Source of the DNA: Lutispora sp.
GTDB taxonomy: Bacteria > Bacillota > Clostridia > Lutisporales > Lutisporaceae
Reading direction: 5' to 3'
Length of the DNA: 56,891 nt
NCBI GenBank assembly: GCA_028709965.1
Contig: JAQUTA010000004.1
Span: forward strand, 1-56,891
Each line of letters begins with the position of its first letter. The first letter of the stretch is position 1. Shown here piece by piece: positions 6,962 to 15,745 of this stretch. The notes under the pieces were generated by a model. That model saw only the letters and a list, made by a program, of their open reading frames with translations, was not told the DNA's origin and ran no database searches. The translations under genes and the position numbers were made by a program.

Positions 6962-9900
6962 TCATCTTTCATAGCCTACAGTTTTCTTTTCCGGTACATC
7001 TACATTTTCGTCCGGCTCACCATCTAGCATTTCGTTATCATGTTTATCCATGTTCAGTAGAATATTAAGCTCCGAAAGCCGCGCGGATTTTGTTTGCAGC
7101 TCCTCATCCTTTTCAAAGGGGATATTAACCTCTTGTTTTGCTGTTTCTATCTGTTGGTGTAGAGTTTTTAACTGCTCACGGCAATACTCCAACTTCTTCG
7201 GTATTTCAGCAAGAACATTATTGAGTCTTGTGATATTACCATGAGTGTCCGTACCTAGTGTAACCGTATGGCTCATAGCGCCTCGCAAAGTGATTTGATA
7301 CTGCTTATTAAACCCATCAAAGGAAAACATCATCGGAAATTCCATATAGCAGCCCAATTCCTGTGGCTCCGGAGAAGTCATCAGCTTGCAGGCTTCAAGA
7401 ATGGCTGCACCAGCCTTAGCCTTTTCTGTGTAGTGAACACCTTTTACTGTCATACCTGCAAATTTGCTGTCTTCAGCGCCTTCAGCAACAGGTTCTAATG
7501 CATTGTGCTTTTCGTACAGAATAAGGTCCTTTTCATAGCCCGCAATGCGTTCCTCTGTGGACTTGATCTGTTGCGGATAATGCTTAAGTAGTCTGTCTTC
7601 CAAAGCATATCGCTGGCTCAGATGATTAGCTTTTAATAATTTAAGCTTAGAAACTTGAATATCTAGATCCATCTTCTCTTTTATATAGAGATTTCCGGTA
7701 GCCAAAGCTTTCACCTCTGCATAGGAAAGTGCTGTTTCATCAATGTCCTCAGCGCTTCTTACCGGTGACTTTGAAGTCATAATCTGCGAAATGAAACGCT
7801 GCTTATTCTCAAGTATTTGGTAAAGATAAGCATCAAAGGTATTTTCCGTTACATACCTGAAAATATACACCTCGTCGTTTTTATTACCCTGACGAATTAT
7901 TCTGCCGCTGCGCTGTTCCAAATCCCTTGGTCTCCACGGACAATCCAAATCATGGAGCGCAATTAAGCGATCCTGTACATTGGTTCCGGCTCCCATCTTA
8001 AAGGTAGAACCTAACAGTACACGCACCTGACCTTTGCGAACCTTGGCAAATAACTCCTTCTTCCTGGTCTCTGTGTTGGCATCGTGTATGAAAGCAACTT
8101 CATCAGCAGGAACACCACGTTCTATAAGTTTCTGCCTCACATCATCATACACGTTGAAGTTTCCATCATTTTTCGGTGTAGACAAATCACAGAATACAAG
8201 CTGCGTTAGCTGCCTATCATTGTTTTCCTGCCAAAAGCGAAAGATATTCTCCACACAGGCGTTTACTTTGCTATCTTCGTAATCAGGTAGCATTGGATTT
8301 GTCAGTCGCTGCTCAAGGGCCAGCTTACGGCCGTCATTAGTGATTTTTAGCATGTTATCCTCATATGGTTCTACCTCTTTGTTTCGTACCCGCTCAGCTC
8401 GTTCAGCAAGTTCAGCCACCATATCCTGTTGAAATTGGCTGGGCTTTACCGAAACATTGTGATAATTAGCTTTGGGCACCGGAAGATTCAGCATATCTGC
8501 AGTTTTGATATCTGCAACTTCTTTGAACATGTTCATTAGTTCAGGAAGGTTATAAAAACGTGCAAATCTCGTTTTTGCTCTGTATCCAGTACCCTCCGGG
8601 GCAAGCTCGATGGCAGTTACGGTCTCTCCAAAAGTACTTGCCCAGCAATCGAAATGTTGGAGTCCGTTTTTTCTCAATGCTTCATATTGCAAATATCTTT
8701 GCATGGTGTACATTTCAGTAATTGAATTACTGATTGGTGTTCCTGTAGCAAAGATGATACCTCGTCCCTCTGTCAGTTCATCAAGATAACGGCATTTTGC
8801 AAAAAGGTCAGAGGACTTTTGTGCCTCAGTTTGGGAAAGTCCCGCCACATTACGCATCTTGGTATACAGAAACAGATTTTTGTAAAAGTCAGCTTCGTCT
8901 ACAAACAGCCTATCAACACCCAGTTCTTCAAATGTCACCACATCATCTTTTCGGCTGGTATCATTAAGCTTATCCAACCTTGATTTTAAGGTCTTTTTAG
9001 TCTTTTCAAGCTGCTTTATGGCATAACGCTCTCCTCTTTCTTCCTTAAGTTCCTGGATACCGCTTGTAATCTCGGCAATCTGTTCTTCAAGCTGCCGTTT
9101 TTGCCGTTCCTGTGATATGGGGATTTTCTCAAACTGACTGTGTCCAATAATTACGGCATCATAATCACCGGTTGCAATACGGGCACAAAACTTTTTACGG
9201 TTTTTGGTTTCAAAGTCTTTTTTTGTTGCTACAAGGATATTGGCACTAGGGTAGAGCTGCAAAAACTCTGCTGCCCATTGTTCAGTCAGATGGTTAGGTA
9301 CGACAAACAAGCTTTTTTGACAAAGTCCTAAATGCTTGCTTTCCATAGCTGCTGCCGTCATTTCATACGTCTTTCCTGCTCCAACACAATGCGCCAACAG
9401 GGTATTGCCACCGTATAGAATATGTGCTACCGCATCCACCTGATGCTTGCGAAGGGAAATTTCCGGGTTCATTCCGGTAAACCGGATATGGCTGCCGTCA
9501 TATTCCCTAGGGCGAATGGAATTGAAACGGTCATTATAGATTCGCGTCAGTCGTTCCCGACGCGTTGGGTCTTTCCAAATCCAGCTTTGGAACGCTTCTT
9601 TGATGGTCTCCTGTTTCTGCTGGGCAATGGCAGTTTCCTTTTTGTTCAGAACACGCTTCTCAACGCCGTCCTCATAAACTGTATCAAAAATACGTACATC
9701 CTTGAGGTTCAATGTTTCTTCGATGATTTTGTAGGCATTGATACGGTTAGTTCCATAAGTCATAACAGCCTTGATATTGCCGCTGCGGTCATCATTTTTG
9801 CCCTTAACATTCCAGTTGGCGGTATAGGATGAGTAAAAAACATCAATATAACGTTTGTACATATAAGGAGTTTCCAAAAGCTCAAAGATAAAGTCCTTTA

Positions 9901-12900
9901 CCACATCCGGAGGAAGCCAAGTTGCTCCAAGGCGAACATCGATTTCAGATGCGCTTAAATCCTTTAGTTGCACCCTTTCCAGTGCAGTAACATTTATATT
10001 GTAGATGTCAGGGTGCATCTGGGCAAACTGCAGGGCAGTTTTCAGTTTCTCCCTCACATTTCCGGATAGATAAGCATCCCCAGTTTCAAATATCGGGGTT
10101 CCTTCATTATCTAATTTTTCAGGATTGCGAAACACGACACCTTCAAGATCATTTATAAGCTGTTCTTCGGAAAGCCCCGTCAGACCTTTCATGAATCCTA
10201 TGTCAACACAAGCTTTTTCTGCAATAGAGATGGCTAATGCTTCTGTAGCAGTATCTACATGAGAAATTATTGTGCGCTGCCTTATAGTACGTTTGGTAAA
10301 CATATCAGCTTTGCGCTCTAACTCCCCGTTCTCGTCCAGTATTTCAAGGGAACAGAGCAGGCAGTAAGAGCTGTCATCGGAAAAAGCCATATTGTTACCA
10401 CGGCTGTTTAGTAGTCCATACTTTGAAGTAAATGTATCATATAATCTATTTAGCTTTTGCTGCTGTTCTTGGATTACTTCATCGCTGTAATCCTCAGTCT
10501 GATATTCAATCAGGTCACGGACACAATCCCGAATAGCAATCATGCCCTTGATTCGTCCTTCTGCTGTAACGGATACCTCCACTTTGTTCATCCTGCTGTT
10601 TTCCCGGTAGTAGACCTCGCCGTCTACTACGGTATAACTAAAATTGCGCATATTGGGATCTGCCGGGATTGAGGTATCTATATCATCAGATATATCATCC
10701 ATCTCGTATTCCGTGATTTCTGCATGGATGTTTTCTAACGCTTCACGAAGGAGTTCTGCAAGATCAGCATTTTCATAAGGTGTACAGGTAGTTTCTTTTG
10801 CATTTCCATACATCCGTTCGCTGTAGCCCATTGTACCCAGTATCATATCAGTATTGTCTGCAAAATAACTATTAACAGGAATAGCATCTTCTGTTGTAGA
10901 GAGATTCACCCAATCCGGCACAATATCAATCACACGATCTCTCTTTTGCAGAAATAGGATATCAGCGGTGACTTCTGTACCAGCGTTTGCTAGAAATGCG
11001 TTATTTGGAAGACGTACAGCACCTAAAAGTTCTGCCCTCTGCGCAATGTATTTCCGGACTTCAGGATTTTGTTTGTCCATCGTACCCTTGGAAGTAATAA
11101 ATGCAATGATACCTCCTGGCCGCACCTTATCCAATGTTTTTGCAAAAAAGTAATCATGAATTAAAAACTTATATTTATCATATTTCTTGTCCGCTACCCC
11201 ATAACTTCCAAAGGGTACATTGCCAACGGCGAGGTCAAAAAAGCTATCGGGTAGGTTTGTTTCCTCGAAGCCTTGCACTGCTATATTAGCCTTTTGATAA
11301 AGCTGTTTGGCTATCCGGCCTGTAATGCTGTCAAGCTCTATACCGTACAGTTTTGAATCTTTCATGCTATCCGGTATAAGTCCCAAAAAGTTACCGACAC
11401 CACAACTTGGTTCCAATATATTACCGGTCTCAAAGCCCATATTTGCAAGACAGGTATACATGGCTTTAATGACTACAGGTGAAGTAAAGTGAGCGTTTAA
11501 GGTAGATGCTCTTGCGGATGCATATTCATCTTCATCAAGTAGCTCCTTCAACTCATTGTATTCCTTTGCCCATTGACTGTTTTGTTCATCAAAAACTTGG
11601 GGCATTCCACCCCATCCTACATACCGGGACAGAATTTCCTGTTCTTCTGAAGTGGCAAGTCTGTTTTCTGTTTCAAGGAGATTCAAGAGACGAATGGCAG
11701 TGATGTTCCATCCATATTTGGTTTTTTGACCACCATGCCCCAATTCATCATTGGTGATATGGTAATTGATGCGCTCTTGTTTTATCTTTTCTGATTCAAG
11801 GTCAACAGTGACATTAGTAACTTCACTGTTCTGTGTATTATCCTCATCATTTTTACTTTGTTGAATAATATCAGGTTCGTGGGTTTTATTCACATCTCTT
11901 AATTCCTGTAGCCATTCCGGTGCATCAGGGTCATTGGAGTGAATAATAACACTATCCTTCTTTTCAGTTAGATAATCCTGATATGTCCTCTGGAATACAT
12001 CTTCGGTAAACCATTCTTTAAAATGTGGCAAGTTTGTATAGGCTTCATAAAAAGCCGGTTGTTCCCTCTGCATGGAAAGAACAATACGGTCAATTGCAAT
12101 ATCGATTTCTCGTTTAGCGCTGTCTGGATCTGTATCACGATCACGCAGCATGGGATATATCTCGTCAGCTCGTACCTTACTGACAATTTCGGACAAATAT
12201 GTCTGGTATAACATTCGTGGGGATGGTGTTTGCGTTTCTTCTTCGGCCGGCTGCTCTGGTATTCCCCCCTGCTCAATAAGATGATCGTTTAATGGATTTT
12301 CCCGCATCATACGTTCAAAGGTTTCACGCTGGAATTGTTTGGTGAGTATAGGGCAGTTCATGTCACGCAGTTCTACTACATTGCTGTCAAAGGACACCAC
12401 CTCGTATTCATCAGCACCAAGATACACTGTATCTCCAAGATGAAGTGAATAGTTTACAGTATCTCTTGACGGAAGCTGGTTCGGTTCAACAGATTCAGGC
12501 TCCCGGTCTAGGATTGTACGAGCATAGGCTTCTTCTGCAAGCTTCTGACGACGTCCTTCCATTTCCTGACGTACTATTGGTAGATGCTCTTTTTCCTTGC
12601 TGTTTAAATATCTGTCTACAGAGATAAGCTCACCAAGACGTTTTGCTACCTGACTCCATGTCAGTTTTATATCAGGATTTGTTATAAAGCTACCATTCTT
12701 ACTAAGGGAAATCCCTTTACCATCGTGCCATTCGTTTCCATGGGTTCCGTCTAAAAAGAAATGTGTACCACCACCGGTACCATATTCTTGTTTAAGAAAA
12801 TTAATGGTCTCTTTTGTGCTGTGCTGTTCTTGGTAATGTAGATATATGCGGAATTTACCGTCTTGAACTCCTGACCCTTTACAAAGAGCATGGTCAATTT

Positions 12901-14167
12901 CTTCCTGTGAAATGGAAAAAGCGGAGGTTTTATTATCCTCCGCCTGCTCTATAGCTTCAATTTGTTGTTCTACTGTGGGAAAAAGAGTTAGTTGTAAACC
13001 AGTTCCACCAGTATTGTTTCCTCTGCTGAATGCTTTAGATTGTTCATATGTCCCGTCCATGCTATCGGGTCTGTCGCTTTGTCCGGTGCCGGATTCTCCG
13101 TGAGTAACTTCGCTACCATTGTCTCGATTCGTTCCTTCGCCGTCTGGTCTATCTCTGTCAGATGACTGTTCAGTTGCCCCGACAACATCAGGCTGGCGTA
13201 TGTTCCTTTCCTGTGGTTTTTCAGGTATGTTTTTCGCAACATCCCATATTTCCCGATGTGCGTTTCTTCCTCCGGCAGCGTCAGATCCGGTATCAGATAG
13301 TCGTTTTGCATCGTGTATGTCAATTCCATGCCCATCCGCCCTTTCATCTCTGTTATTTACACTTTTATTGTGTCGTACATCCTGACTTTTTGCAAATGTA
13401 CGATTTTGATTTCTCTCCGATTTTTGCAGTTCTTTGACTGTCGCTCCAATTTCCTTTAAAATCATTTCGGAAATATCGCTTGTTGCAGCCCCCAACCTCG
13501 ATATAGTATCCAGGGTATTAAAATTCACAATATCCTGAAAATCCTCAAAACTGAAAAATTCATTGGCAGGATAACCACAACGGACTAAGAGTACATATGC
13601 AACCGAATTACTGAGTGCATTTTTAAAAATAACATCCACATTCAGCTCATCCAGTTCCTCCAGAAAACTGTTCTCCCGGCTGTACAAGAGATCGGAAAGG
13701 TAATCGGAATAATTATCTTGGGCAGCGTTAATAGCGGCTGAAATAATTGCGTAAGGCATATTGCTCTTATCCTTAAGATCACCAAAAGCATTTTCCAATG
13801 TTTCTATCACATACTCTGAATATCCATCTTTCAATGTCCAAAGGACTACAGGCCGGTCATATCGGCTGTTTGTATCCGATACATCAAACACATGGCGCAA
13901 GCTTAAATGACTTCCACTGTCATCAATAAGGGCTATTCCCTTCGCGCCTCGGTTTACCCATCTCCCAAATCTCTCGTTCCATAGCTCAATTGGAGCACAG
14001 GCAGTTGCGTCAGGGCGCTGTGCATAAATCAGCAATTGGTCATGAAATGGATATTTATAATTCCATCCTACCGTTTTCAAAAAGGAAGTCCAGTTGGCAG
14101 GACTTTTAATAATCGTATTGGCTGTCCTTTCTGAAAGTTCTGTAATGAGTTGTAACTTCGTTGCCAA
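6962..14167 (-). CDS. Giant ICE protein: ArdC-like, N6-adenine methylase and SNF2-type helicase
   Basis: This 2401-residue protein starts at TTG 14167 with GGGGGG upstream. Residues 1-130 resemble the ArdC N-terminal domain (FHDQLLIYAQRPDATACAP). Residues 250-400 are a charged, low-complexity linker. A class I methyltransferase core holds ILEPSCGVGNFLG (near residue 918) and AVGNVPFG (near 982), the latter in place of NPPY. A superfamily 2 helicase follows, with HCVGAGKT (near 1596), VDEAD (near 1757), STFKMGAGTNVQDR (near 2059) and QRSGRIIRQGN (near 2088). Proteins of this make-up are the largest genes of Tn1549-like ICEs. They are believed to protect or remodel element DNA, but this is not proven biochemically. 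A charged coiled coil ends the protein. Confidence 0.88.
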   Translation of the reverse strand: MATKLQLITELSERTANTIIKSPANWTSFLKTVGWNYKYPFHDQLLIYAQRPDATACAPIELWNERFGRWVNRGAKGIALIDDSGSHLSLRHVFDVSDTNSRYDRPVVLWTLKDGYSEYVIETLENAFGDLKDKSNMPYAIISAAINAAQDNYSDYLSDLLYSRENSFLEELDELNVDVIFKNALSNSVAYVLLVRCGYPANEFFSFEDFQDIVNFNTLDTISRLGAATSDISEMILKEIGATVKELQKSERNQNRTFAKSQDVRHNKSVNNRDERADGHGIDIHDAKRLSDTGSDAAGGRNAHREIWDVAKNIPEKPQERNIRQPDVVGATEQSSDRDRPDGEGTNRDNGSEVTHGESGTGQSDRPDSMDGTYEQSKAFSRGNNTGGTGLQLTLFPTVEQQIEAIEQAEDNKTSAFSISQEEIDHALCKGSGVQDGKFRIYLHYQEQHSTKETINFLKQEYGTGGGTHFFLDGTHGNEWHDGKGISLSKNGSFITNPDIKLTWSQVAKRLGELISVDRYLNSKEKEHLPIVRQEMEGRRQKLAEEAYARTILDREPESVEPNQLPSRDTVNYSLHLGDTVYLGADEYEVVSFDSNVVELRDMNCPILTKQFQRETFERMMRENPLNDHLIEQGGIPEQPAEEETQTPSPRMLYQTYLSEIVSKVRADEIYPMLRDRDTDPDSAKREIDIAIDRIVLSMQREQPAFYEAYTNLPHFKEWFTEDVFQRTYQDYLTEKKDSVIIHSNDPDAPEWLQELRDVNKTHEPDIIQQSKNDEDNTQNSEVTNVTVDLESEKIKQERINYHITNDELGHGGQKTKYGWNITAIRLLNLLETENRLATSEEQEILSRYVGWGGMPQVFDEQNSQWAKEYNELKELLDEDEYASARASTLNAHFTSPVVIKAMYTCLANMGFETGNILEPSCGVGNFLGLIPDSMKDSKLYGIELDSITGRIAKQLYQKANIAVQGFEETNLPDSFFDLAVGNVPFGSYGVADKKYDKYKFLIHDYFFAKTLDKVRPGGIIAFITSKGTMDKQNPEVRKYIAQRAELLGAVRLPNNAFLANAGTEVTADILFLQKRDRVIDIVPDWVNLSTTEDAIPVNSYFADNTDMILGTMGYSERMYGNAKETTCTPYENADLAELLREALENIHAEITEYEMDDISDDIDTSIPADPNMRNFSYTVVDGEVYYRENSRMNKVEVSVTAEGRIKGMIAIRDCVRDLIEYQTEDYSDEVIQEQQQKLNRLYDTFTSKYGLLNSRGNNMAFSDDSSYCLLCSLEILDENGELERKADMFTKRTIRQRTIISHVDTATEALAISIAEKACVDIGFMKGLTGLSEEQLINDLEGVVFRNPEKLDNEGTPIFETGDAYLSGNVREKLKTALQFAQMHPDIYNINVTALERVQLKDLSASEIDVRLGATWLPPDVVKDFIFELLETPYMYKRYIDVFYSSYTANWNVKGKNDDRSGNIKAVMTYGTNRINAYKIIEETLNLKDVRIFDTVYEDGVEKRVLNKKETAIAQQKQETIKEAFQSWIWKDPTRRERLTRIYNDRFNSIRPREYDGSHIRFTGMNPEISLRKHQVDAVAHILYGGNTLLAHCVGAGKTYEMTAAAMESKHLGLCQKSLFVVPNHLTEQWAAEFLQLYPSANILVATKKDFETKNRKKFCARIATGDYDAVIIGHSQFEKIPISQERQKRQLEEQIAEITSGIQELKEERGERYAIKQLEKTKKTLKSRLDKLNDTSRKDDVVTFEELGVDRLFVDEADFYKNLFLYTKMRNVAGLSQTEAQKSSDLFAKCRYLDELTEGRGIIFATGTPISNSITEMYTMQRYLQYEALRKNGLQHFDCWASTFGETVTAIELAPEGTGYRAKTRFARFYNLPELMNMFKEVADIKTADMLNLPVPKANYHNVSVKPSQFQQDMVAELAERAERVRNKEVEPYEDNMLKITNDGRKLALEQRLTNPMLPDYEDSKVNACVENIFRFWQENNDRQLTQLVFCDLSTPKNDGNFNVYDDVRQKLIERGVPADEVAFIHDANTETRKKELFAKVRKGQVRVLLGSTFKMGAGTNVQDRLIALHDLDCPWRPRDLEQRSGRIIRQGNKNDEVYIFRYVTENTFDAYLYQILENKQRFISQIMTSKSPVRSAEDIDETALSYAEVKALATGNLYIKEKMDLDIQVSKLKLLKANHLSQRYALEDRLLKHYPQQIKSTEERIAGYEKDLILYEKHNALEPVAEGAEDSKFAGMTVKGVHYTEKAKAGAAILEACKLMTSPEPQELGCYMEFPMMFSFDGFNKQYQITLRGAMSHTVTLGTDTHGNITRLNNVLAEIPKKLEYCREQLKTLHQQIETAKQEVNIPFEKDEELQTKSARLSELNILLNMDKHDNEMLDGEPDENVDVPEKKTVGYER

Positions 14168-14179
14168 CTTTTATCCCCC

Positions 14180-14479
14180 CTATCTTACCGGCTCACATTT
14201 TTTCTTGAAAGCATGCTGTTCCGGCTTTTGTGCTATTTCTTTTCCTTGCTGAATGTTTCTTAAATAATGTATTTCATCGAGTGTGCGATTACATAAATCT
14301 TCAAGGGCAGTAAGACGATCCTTGCAATAATGCCCCCAATAATAATTCTTTTGACCCTTTTCACCTTTCCATGTCACAAATTTGGCGAGAGCATTTTCGC
14401 TTTGACCTATGACAAATTCTGAGTTTCCTACAGTCAGCCGATCGGTAATGACATACCCGGCATTAATCTCCTTATCCAT
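14180..14479 (-). CDS. Conserved ICE protein of unknown function, 99 residues
   Basis: The ATG at 14479 has AGGAGG upstream. The protein has a beta-rich start (GYVITDRLTVGNSEFVIGQS), an aromatic block KNYYWGHYC and a helical, basic tail. No named domain is recognised. It sits 12 bases before the giant methylase/helicase gene and 12 bases after the 202-residue gene, so the three are surely co-transcribed. The E-rich and basic C-termini (CEPVR here, YEPER next door) recur on several ICE genes in this array. Confidence 0.7.
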   Translation of the reverse strand: MDKEINAGYVITDRLTVGNSEFVIGQSENALAKFVTWKGEKGQKNYYWGHYCKDRLTALEDLCNRTLDEIHYLRNIQQGKEIAQKPEQHAFKKKCEPVR

Positions 14480-14491
14480 ATTGCGGACCTC

Positions 14492-15100
14492 CTAACGCTC
14501 CGGCTCATATTTTTTCAGCTTTATTTGCCTCGCATCCTGTATCTGTATTAATCGTTCCTTTGCCCAATCGGGCATGCATTCCGGCTTGACTACACCCAAA
14601 ATATCCCCCCGGTTCCAGCGTGACTCCTTACCTGAGTATAGATTTGTGGTATAAACCGCCCGACCTCTGGAATTAGCATGAGCACCAAAGCCGCCTGTAA
14701 CCAGCACAAGCTGTTTATCAGCAGTTCGGTATTCTGGACGCAAGCGTTCCATGCGGATAACCACCACTTTGTTTTCAAGGTTATGCTCACTATTATTTTC
14801 AATACAATGCTCTAAAGTAAAAGGCTTTAAAGGAACAGTAATCTTAGATTTCTCTACTTTGACTGTTTCGAGCTGTTCCGTCACACGGCAGGTAAACTCA
14901 GTCATCATTTCCAGGTAGTCTGCACTTCCCACAGCACTAAAATAGTGGTCGATACCTAAAGGGTTATCCCATGTGCAATTGCAGACCATGTATGGACAGT
15001 CAATTTTCTTGTCGTCTACTCCAAAAAGAATTTCTTTATCTCCAATATGGATAGCGTACTCTACCTCATAGGTATCCACCATACGTTTTTCATCATCCAT
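14492..15100 (-). CDS. Conserved ICE protein of unknown function, 202 residues
   Basis: This soluble 202-residue protein has no signal peptide or membrane segment. Near the end it has GGFGAHANSRGRAVYTTNL followed by SRWNRGDILGVVKPE, a block I know only from ICE-encoded hypothetical proteins. Two Cys pairs occur near residues 35-41 (CPYMVCNC). The ATG has GGAGTGAG upstream. It lies at the boundary between the pilus locus and the DNA-processing genes, just after a strong hairpin at 15133-15156. Confidence 0.7.
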   Translation of the reverse strand: MDDEKRMVDTYEVEYAIHIGDKEILFGVDDKKIDCPYMVCNCTWDNPLGIDHYFSAVGSADYLEMMTEFTCRVTEQLETVKVEKSKITVPLKPFTLEHCIENNSEHNLENKVVVIRMERLRPEYRTADKQLVLVTGGFGAHANSRGRAVYTTNLYSGKESRWNRGDILGVVKPECMPDWAKERLIQIQDARQIKLKKYEPER

Positions 15101-15132
15101 TTTATTCTCACTCCAATCAAATCAGCAGCAGG

Positions 15133-15156
15133 AAAGGGACGGTATTCCGTCCCTTT
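15133..15156 (-). terminator. 10-bp hairpin between pilus locus and DNA-processing genes
   Basis: AAAGGGACGG (15133-15142) pairs perfectly with 15147-15156 around a 4-base loop. On the minus strand it follows the 29-residue peptide gene and precedes the 202-residue gene. The downstream T-run is short, so it may act as a weak terminator or as an mRNA-stabilising hairpin that sets different expression of the two parts. Confidence 0.5.
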
Positions 15157-15169
15157 TGCACTACTGCCT

Positions 15170-15259
15170 TCATTTCTTTTTTTGTTTGATGTGCAGGTAT
15201 ACTGCACCACCTACAATCACCAGACAAAGAACGATGGCCAGTATCGTTTTAAGCTCCAT
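15170..15259 (-). CDS. 29-residue single-pass membrane peptide
   Basis: This short frame reads MELKTILAIVLCLVIVGG and ends in the basic tail HIKQKKK. It has a very good ribosome site (AAGGAGG, 7 bases before the ATG). The peptide is one membrane helix with a positively charged C-terminus. It is the last gene of the pilus locus, after the prepilin peptidase. The role is unknown; an assembly aid or toxin-like peptide are both possible. Confidence 0.55.
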   Translation of the reverse strand: MELKTILAIVLCLVIVGGAVYLHIKQKKK

Positions 15260-15298
15260 CAAAACACCTCCTTATCCTGACCAATTCATGCTTATACA

Positions 15299-15745
15299 TC
15301 ATCCTGCGACAAGTAAGCCATTTACAAAAATAATGCTGATATAAATAGAAAAGCCAATCCATAAGAATACAGCCAGGGGAACACTCTTTTGCTTTGTTAC
15401 CTTTGCATAAAGACAGGCAGGAACCAGTGCAAAAAAGAGAATGACCGCCAGTCCATACAATCCAAAGCAAAATCCCAATGCTGCCGTAAGCTTGATATCA
15501 CCGCCACCAACACCACCATATTTCATGGCAAGATAGAAGAGAGTAACACCCGGCAGCAAAAAACCTATAGTCCGCTGGGTTAAAGTCGGATATGGTAGAA
15601 GAAAAACAGATATGCTGCCAATCAGAAAGATTGCAATCCATGTCCAATCAGGAATAATACGCTTTCTATAATCCATTACTGCCGCCCACAAAAGAGGAAC
15701 AACACAAAATAGCAGTATCATGTCAATTACCCGTAGTGACATCAT
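15299..15745 (-). CDS. A24-family prepilin peptidase (TadV/CpaA-like)
   Basis: This 148-residue membrane protein cleaves the leader of pilin-like proteins at the inner face of the membrane. Both catalytic aspartates are present: MDYRKRIIPDW (about residues 24-34) and the GGVGGGDIKL motif (about residues 77-86). The short form without a methylase domain is typical of Tad systems. The ATG at 15745 overlaps the end of the CARDB gene by 23 bases and lacks its own clear ribosome site, so it is probably translated by coupling. Confidence 0.9.
   Translation of the reverse strand: MMSLRVIDMILLFCVVPLLWAAVMDYRKRIIPDWTWIAIFLIGSISVFLLPYPTLTQRTIGFLLPGVTLFYLAMKYGGVGGGDIKLTAALGFCFGLYGLAVILFFALVPACLYAKVTKQKSVPLAVFLWIGFSIYISIIFVNGLLVAG

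Noticed and set aside
11968-12276. 102-residue minus-strand frame inside the giant gene
   Set aside because: Overlaps the real coding frame; composition is not protein-like and no ribosome site is present.
12988-13347. 119-residue minus-strand frame inside the giant gene
   Set aside because: It is an alternative frame in the low-complexity linker of the 2401-residue protein, with no family features.
15133-15156. Riboswitch in front of the 202-residue gene
   Set aside because: A single simple stem without other conserved structure; a terminator or processing hairpin is enough.
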